A stretch of DNA of 10,745 nt. Origin: Halieaceae bacterium UBA4438 (GTDB taxonomy: Bacteria > Pseudomonadota > Gammaproteobacteria > Pseudomonadales > Halieaceae). The position numbers and the translations under genes were made by a program. The notes under the pieces were generated by a model. It was given only the letters and a program-made list of their open reading frames with translations. It was not told the origin of the DNA and did no database searches. Location: positions 1 through 10,745 of the forward strand of contig DGPO01000062.1 of the NCBI GenBank assembly GCA_002390485.1. The letters are read 5' to 3'. Below are positions 7,010-10,745 of this stretch, in pieces; position 1 is the first letter of the stretch, and the number at the start of each line of letters is the position of its first letter.

Positions 7010-7376
7010 CGTCTGTTTGCTGGAGTGCGGCAGACAGCTTTTGGTCGAAAATTGCAACTTCACCGTGGCAGGCGTCTAAGTCTTCTTTACTCAGCAATGG
7101 AATGAAAATGTCCTCGTTCGTCGACATGACAACGCAAGGTAGCTCAATCGGTAGCGCCTCCAATTGCGCTGTCTCTATGTCATTCCGATGAAGCCACTCA
7201 ATGTCCGTACGCACGTCACGGTAGGCGCGCCACGCGCGTTTTCCCAGGGGGTTGAGTCCGTGAGAGATGTCGCAGAGTGCACAACTGCGCGTTTGGGTTA
7301 GTTTGCCCAGGGCATAGGTGATCTCGCCCAGTACTGAGAAGTCTGCGTCGTAAATAGCGATGATGCGATGGTCCAT
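6981..7376 (-). CDS. Small CxxC protein of unknown function, operon partner of the hydroxylase
   Basis: A 131-residue soluble protein that I do not recognise. It begins with a short hydrophobic strand (RIIAIYDADFSVLGEITYAL) followed by a C-A-L-C motif at C32-C35 continuing D-I-S-H-G. The CxxC plus nearby His could bind metal or be redox active. The rest is mixed, with an amphipathic stretch LLSKEDLDACHGEVAIFDQKL near residues 95-115. It starts 7 bp after the hydroxylase stop with an AAGGTG ribosome binding site immediately before the ATG, so it is very likely co-translated with the hydroxylase. Its 3' end overlaps the P450 3' end by 29 bp on the other strand. A role as an accessory, redox or metal-delivery partner of the di-iron hydroxylase is inference from position only. 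Confidence 0.8.
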   Translation of the reverse strand: MDHRIIAIYDADFSVLGEITYALGKLTQTRSCALCDISHGLNPLGKRAWRAYRDVRTDIEWLHRNDIETAQLEALPIELPCVVMSTNEDIFIPLLSKEDLDACHGEVAIFDQKLSAALQQTDVSCGVARAS

Positions 7377-7383
7377 GTCACCT

Positions 7384-8271
7384 TTACGCGCTTCTTAACG
7401 TGTCAGATCGAAGGTCGGGCCCGTCATGACTCCAGCCGGGTGCCCTAAATACGTAGCTCAGCTTGTCACGCCACGTCTTGGCGCGTCTAAAATCGCGCCA
7501 CATCGCAGCGTATTCACCGAAGGAAACAGCGACCACGTTGTGCGTGTCGATGTTTTTTGTGAGTCCATAACGGACAGGCTCCTCACTCACCTCCTCTGAA
7601 AAGGTACCAAACAACCGGTCCCAAATGATGAGCGTCGCGCCGTGGTTACGATCCAGATAACGCACGTTGGACCCGTGGTGTACACGGTGGTGAGAGGGCG
7701 TGTTGAAGATAAACTCGATGGGCTTTGGAAACTTGTAGAACGCTTCTGTATGCAGCCAGTATTGGTAGATAAGGCTAACGCTCAGCATGGTGACGATCAT
7801 TGCCGGGTGGAAGCCAAGAAGTGCCAGAGGAACCCAGAAGGGGTACTTGAGGACGCGTTCTCCGACACCCTGCCTGAGCGCCGTACCGAGATTGTAGTAC
7901 TGCGAGTTGTGGTGCGAGACGTGTCCAGCCCAAAGCAGTCGCACTTCGTGATTGCCACGATGGAACGTGTAGTAGGTTAGATCGTCTAAAAAGAACAACA
8001 GCACCCACCAGTGAAGACTGGTATCGACAATACCCTTTAACGGCGATATTGAATAAGCGGCAAACATGAGCGAGATGCCGAGAAATTTCGGGATCAAATC
8101 GACGAAAACGGTGAGGAGCATGACACGCATACTTGTCCAAAAGTCGACACGCTCATAATGTTTTGTGTTGGCTTGGTAGGCCCACAGCAGCTCGATCGCA
8201 AGCGCACCGAAAAAGAAGGGCAACGCCATCATTACCCAGTCGTCTTGCATTACCGCTAGTACGTCGTTCAT
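7384..8271 (-). CDS. Membrane di-iron hydroxylase, fatty acid hydroxylase/sterol desaturase superfamily
   Basis: A 295-residue integral membrane oxygenase. Its three histidine clusters, diagnostic of the superfamily (PF04116 type), are HRGNH (H104, H108), HVSHH (H117, H120, H121) and HRVHH (H195, H198, H199). They bind two irons that activate O2 for C-H hydroxylation or desaturation of a lipid. Hydrophobic segments lie at about 12-33, 45-75, 85-103, 145-172. The block GHVSHHNSQYYNLGTALRQG resembles bacterial relatives of alkylglycerol monooxygenase rather than carotenoid hydroxylases, though this is from memory. Start at 8271 is chosen for the GGAG site 8 nt upstream and because the longer in-frame version would add 114 non-conserved residues overlapping the divergent gene. 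It is followed after 7 bp by the CxxC protein. The substrate is unknown: an ether lipid, fatty acid, sterol-like lipid or carotenoid are all possible. Confidence 0.92.
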   Translation of the reverse strand: MNDVLAVMQDDWVMMALPFFFGALAIELLWAYQANTKHYERVDFWTSMRVMLLTVFVDLIPKFLGISLMFAAYSISPLKGIVDTSLHWWVLLFFLDDLTYYTFHRGNHEVRLLWAGHVSHHNSQYYNLGTALRQGVGERVLKYPFWVPLALLGFHPAMIVTMLSVSLIYQYWLHTEAFYKFPKPIEFIFNTPSHHRVHHGSNVRYLDRNHGATLIIWDRLFGTFSEEVSEEPVRYGLTKNIDTHNVVAVSFGEYAAMWRDFRRAKTWRDKLSYVFRAPGWSHDGPDLRSDTLRSA

Positions 8272-8392
8272 TTTTCGTGCTCCAAGCGTGCCTTGATTAT
8301 TTTTTGGCTGAGGCGTTTGCGATTGGGCTGATTGTAGCCGAATATTTAGAGGTTGGTTTCCACCGATCCACAATTCTAAAAAGGAGAAGAGC
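8272..8392. promoter_or_regulatory. 121-bp divergent intergenic region, hydroxylase operon / MBL hydrolase
   Basis: This region carries the GGAG ribosome binding site of the hydroxylase (minus strand) and a strong AAGGAG (8381-8386), 6 nt before the GTG of the MBL gene. A weak plus-strand promoter candidate is TTGCGA (8317-8322), 17 bp, GAATAT (8340-8345). There is a near miss to the PpsR pattern (TGT-N12-AGA, starting in ATTGTAG near 8333), which I do not count as a site. Confidence 0.4.
8381..8386 (+). promoter_or_regulatory. Strong ribosome binding site deciding the GTG start of the MBL gene
   Basis: AAGGAG lies 6 nt before GTG 8393. The first in-frame ATG (8411) lacks such a site, so the GTG is the better start. 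Confidence 0.75.
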
Positions 8393-9676
8393 GTGGCGGA
8401 TTTATTAGCAATGTCAACGAACATCATCGATGGGCATGCCGCGCCCGGCGAGCTGGGGCCGCTTAATCGGATTAACCACCAGTTATCGGAGCTGGGCAGC
8501 GAACTGGCGGTGGTTGAGGCCTTTTCACATTGCATCGTTTTTAAGACAGATGATGGTCTCGTTACGTTTGATACTTCCAATGAGCACGGTGGCAAGAAGT
8601 GCGTGGGGGCCATTCAGTCGTGGACAAAAGACCCCTTTAATACGGTGGTGTTTACGCACGGCCATATCGATCACGTTGGAGGCTGTGGCGCGTTTTGCGC
8701 GGCGTACGAGGGTCGTAAGCCCACTATTGTTGGACACGAAAATGTTGCCGCGCGCTTTGCACGCTACCGCATGACTAACGGCTATAACCATGTCATCAAC
8801 GAACGTCAGTTTGGACAGTTTAAGCGTCGAGGTTATGACCTTGCAGGCGAATCGCAGTTCTTGCCGCTAAGTACACCGTCGCCGGATATCACCTATCACA
8901 ACGATTTGGCGATGTCGGTGGGCGGACTTGAAATCCAGCTCAATCATGCGCGGGGAGAAACCGACGACCACACCTGGGCTTGGATACCCAAGCACAAAGC
9001 CATTTGTGCGGGCGATTTCTTTATTTGGGCCTTTCCCAACGCAGGAAACCCGCAGAAGGCCCAACGCTATCCACGTGAATGGGCCGCGGCCCTTAGGGAC
9101 ATGGCTTCTCGGGGCGCCGAGCTCTTTTTGCCCGCGCACGGACTGCCGATCTCGGGTGAAGCGCGTATCCGTAAAGTGCTTAATGAAGTGGCTGAGGTGC
9201 TGGAAACAATGGTGAGTCAGACGATTGACCTGATGAATCAGGGTGCATCACTCAATGACATTATTCACTCGGTTAAGGTGAGCCCGGACCTGCTAGCAAA
9301 GCCGTACTTAGCGCCCACGTATGATGAGCCTGAGTTTGTGGTCCGCAATATCTGGCGCCTCTATGGCGGGTGGTATGACGGTAACCCGGCCCAGCTCAAG
9401 CCTGCGCGCGATGCATTGGTTGCGGCCGAGCTGGCCAAGTTGTCAGGGGGCGCGTTAAAGCTCGCTGAGCGCGCACGTCTCTTGGCGGAAACCGATCCGC
9501 GACTCGCCTGTCATTTGGTGGAATTTGCAGTGCATGCTGAGCCCGAAAACAAGGCCGTCCATCAAGTACGAGCTGAGGTTTATCAGTATCGTCGTACGAC
9601 AGAGACGTCACTTATGGCAAAGGGTATTTTTGGTTCCGCGGCGAATCAGTCTCGTCAAATCAGTGAAAATGAGTGA
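8393..9676 (+). CDS. Metallo-beta-lactamase-fold hydrolase, alkyl-sulfatase-like
   Basis: A 427-residue cytoplasmic MBL-fold hydrolase with no signal peptide. The metal site is complete: THGHIDH (H89, H91, D93, H94), a third histidine in GETDDHTW (H193), the bridging Asp in CAGD (D208) and the last His in LPAHG (H249). The following region (about 265-345), with EFVVRNIWRLYGGWYDGNPA, matches the dimerisation domain of SdsA1/BDS1-type secondary alkyl sulfatases, which cleave sulfate from long alkyl chains. These enzymes are usually about 650 residues and end in an SCP2-like lipid-binding domain. Here the protein stops soon after the helical region, so that domain is missing. The third-His motif also differs from the PGTEAPAEM-type motif I associate with true alkyl sulfatases. 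The substrate could therefore be another ester. Start GTG at 8393 is supported by AAGGAG 6 nt upstream. It converges with the MATE gene 13 bp away. Confidence 0.9.
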   Translation: MADLLAMSTNIIDGHAAPGELGPLNRINHQLSELGSELAVVEAFSHCIVFKTDDGLVTFDTSNEHGGKKCVGAIQSWTKDPFNTVVFTHGHIDHVGGCGAFCAAYEGRKPTIVGHENVAARFARYRMTNGYNHVINERQFGQFKRRGYDLAGESQFLPLSTPSPDITYHNDLAMSVGGLEIQLNHARGETDDHTWAWIPKHKAICAGDFFIWAFPNAGNPQKAQRYPREWAAALRDMASRGAELFLPAHGLPISGEARIRKVLNEVAEVLETMVSQTIDLMNQGASLNDIIHSVKVSPDLLAKPYLAPTYDEPEFVVRNIWRLYGGWYDGNPAQLKPARDALVAAELAKLSGGALKLAERARLLAETDPRLACHLVEFAVHAEPENKAVHQVRAEVYQYRRTTETSLMAKGIFGSAANQSRQISENE

Positions 9677-9689
9677 TTAAAGTTCACGG

Positions 9690-10745
9690 TTATGCGGGGA
9701 TTTGACGCCGCCATGCGCCACCCTTCATCGATGCCGTAACAATCGCGGTATAGGCGAGCATCCCGCTGATTGCACCAATGAAAACGCCAGTCATGCCCAA
9801 GTTCATCGGGCCGAGCAGGAGGACTGCAATGCCTATAGCGATGATAGGACGCGCAATAAGCGCCGCGACAGGACCACGCATTGCGCCTGCGCCTTGAGAC
9901 GCAAAATAGAGCGCCCACCCTACAGCGTGTAATGCAAGACAGGGCCCCACAATTTGTATAAACCGCTTGGCGGTGTCGTAAACCATGGGGTCATCGGTGA
10001 ATACGGGTATCCAGACGTGCGGAAAGACGGCCAGGAGAGTACCGATTACGCCGCCGAGAACAAATGAGATGCCGGCGCCCGTCCAGCCGATTTTTTCAGC
10101 GCGATCCGCGTCTCTTGCGCCAATGCTCATACCGACGAGGGAGGTCATTGAAGCGCCGATACCAAAGATCAGTGAGGACATTAAAAACTCGATGCGTGAA
10201 CCGATGCCATAGCCGGCCAGTGCTTGTTCGCCAAACTGACCCACCAGTCCTGTGAGCACTAGGATAGTTGTCACCGTCGATATGGGCGACAGCGATGCGG
10301 GAAGCGCCACGCGGCCAATATCATAGAAGTGTCGGCGGTCAAATTTCAGCTGTTTCATTCGTAAATTAGCAGGCAGTGACGCACGCATGAGCTTGCGAAG
10401 GATCACGATGGCCATTACGGCACTGGTTGCAATGACCGAGATCGCGGCGCCCAGCAAACCCAGCTGGGGAGAGCCAAAATAACCGAGGATGAGAGCGCCA
10501 GAGAGCGGTACCTGAATGACAGAACCAATAATCATCATCCGCGCTGGATACTTCATGTCACCCAAGCCACGAAAAATGGAGCTGGCCACCCCCATAATCC
10601 AAATGCTCATACTGCCGCCAAAGAGCATTGCGCTGTAACTGAACGCCAGTCTTAAAATCTCGCCGCTGCCGCCCAAAAGCGATAAGAAAAATCGACCTGA
10701 CACGAGGAAGGCAGCAAGGAGCAGCAGGGGTCCGGCAACGGCCAG
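9690..10745 (-). CDS. MATE-family multidrug/toxin efflux transporter, 5' end outside window
   Basis: The C-terminal 351 residues of a MatE-domain inner-membrane antiporter. The frame is open to the window edge, so the true start lies beyond 10745; an internal GTG at 10703 is not the start. About ten hydrophobic helices are visible out of the twelve expected. They include the family-typical SSIFRGLGDMKYPARMMIIG block after the first visible helices, where MATE proteins have R-G-x-G-D-x-x-x-P, and the start of the second repeat at VALPASLSPISTVTTIL. Full proteins have about 450 residues, so roughly 90 are missing. The C terminus ends shortly after the last helix. MATE proteins export cationic drugs, organic acids or secondary metabolites using Na+ or H+ gradients; the substrate here cannot be told. 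It converges with the MBL hydrolase and has no visible terminator in the 13-bp gap. Confidence 0.92.
   Translation of the reverse strand: MAVAGPLLLLAAFLVSGRFFLSLLGGSGEILRLAFSYSAMLFGGSMSIWIMGVASSIFRGLGDMKYPARMMIIGSVIQVPLSGALILGYFGSPQLGLLGAAISVIATSAVMAIVILRKLMRASLPANLRMKQLKFDRRHFYDIGRVALPASLSPISTVTTILVLTGLVGQFGEQALAGYGIGSRIEFLMSSLIFGIGASMTSLVGMSIGARDADRAEKIGWTGAGISFVLGGVIGTLLAVFPHVWIPVFTDDPMVYDTAKRFIQIVGPCLALHAVGWALYFASQGAGAMRGPVAALIARPIIAIGIAVLLLGPMNLGMTGVFIGAISGMLAYTAIVTASMKGGAWRRQIPA

Noticed and set aside
8333..8350. PpsR-like site between the hydroxylase and MBL genes
   Set aside because: The second half is AGA instead of ACA, so the TGT-N12-ACA pattern fails.
8272..8613. 114-residue N-terminal extension of the di-iron hydroxylase
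   Set aside because: It runs through the intergenic region and the divergent MBL gene, and is low in conserved character. The GGAG-preceded ATG at 8271 begins the membrane protein properly.

Overview
The window looks like one edge of a photosynthesis gene cluster from an aerobic anoxygenic phototrophic proteobacterium. The evidence is two magnesium chelatase subunits (bchI, bchD), a clear hydroxycarotenoid 3,4-desaturase (crtD), and a TGT-N12-ACA palindrome of the PpsR/CrtJ type in the bchI promoter region. A marine gammaproteobacterium of the OM60/NOR5 type (Congregibacter, Luminiphilus and relatives) is my best guess. That placement rests on gene content and general protein character only; no rRNA or other marker is present.

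Layout. Positions 1-2294 hold bchI followed by bchD on the minus strand. The two overlap, and bchD runs off the left edge inside its VWA domain. A 123-bp divergent control region (2295-2417) separates bchI from a plus-strand alpha/beta hydrolase, which is not an obvious BchO. This converges, with 8 bp between, on crtD. crtD is translationally coupled (TGATG) to an upstream seven-helix membrane protein gene resembling DUF2306. Only 46 bp separate that operon from a divergent plus-strand cytochrome P450. The P450 overlaps by 29 bp, tail to tail, with a small CxxC-containing protein of unknown function. That small gene is the second gene of a tight pair behind a membrane di-iron hydroxylase of the fatty acid hydroxylase/sterol desaturase superfamily. 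A 121-bp divergent gap then leads to a plus-strand metallo-beta-lactamase-fold hydrolase with an alkyl-sulfatase-type dimerisation region. The right end is a MATE-family transporter on the minus strand, whose 5' end lies outside the window.

How the genes may work together. BchI and BchD are the AAA+ motor parts of Mg-protoporphyrin IX chelatase, the first committed step of bacteriochlorophyll synthesis. CrtD introduces the 3,4 double bond in the spheroidene/spirilloxanthin route. The genes from about 4.8 to 9.7 kb are not standard photosynthesis genes. They comprise a DUF2306-like membrane protein, a P450, a di-iron membrane hydroxylase with a small partner, and a sulfatase-like MBL hydrolase. 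Three of these belong to families that commonly act on long hydrophobic molecules. They may be an unrecognised oxygen-dependent lipid or carotenoid tailoring set, or simply neighbours at the cluster border. The sequence cannot decide which. No RNA genes, insertion sequences, CRISPR arrays or obvious intrinsic terminators were seen. The DNA is packed with alternating divergent and convergent genes and has no gene-free stretch over 300 bp.
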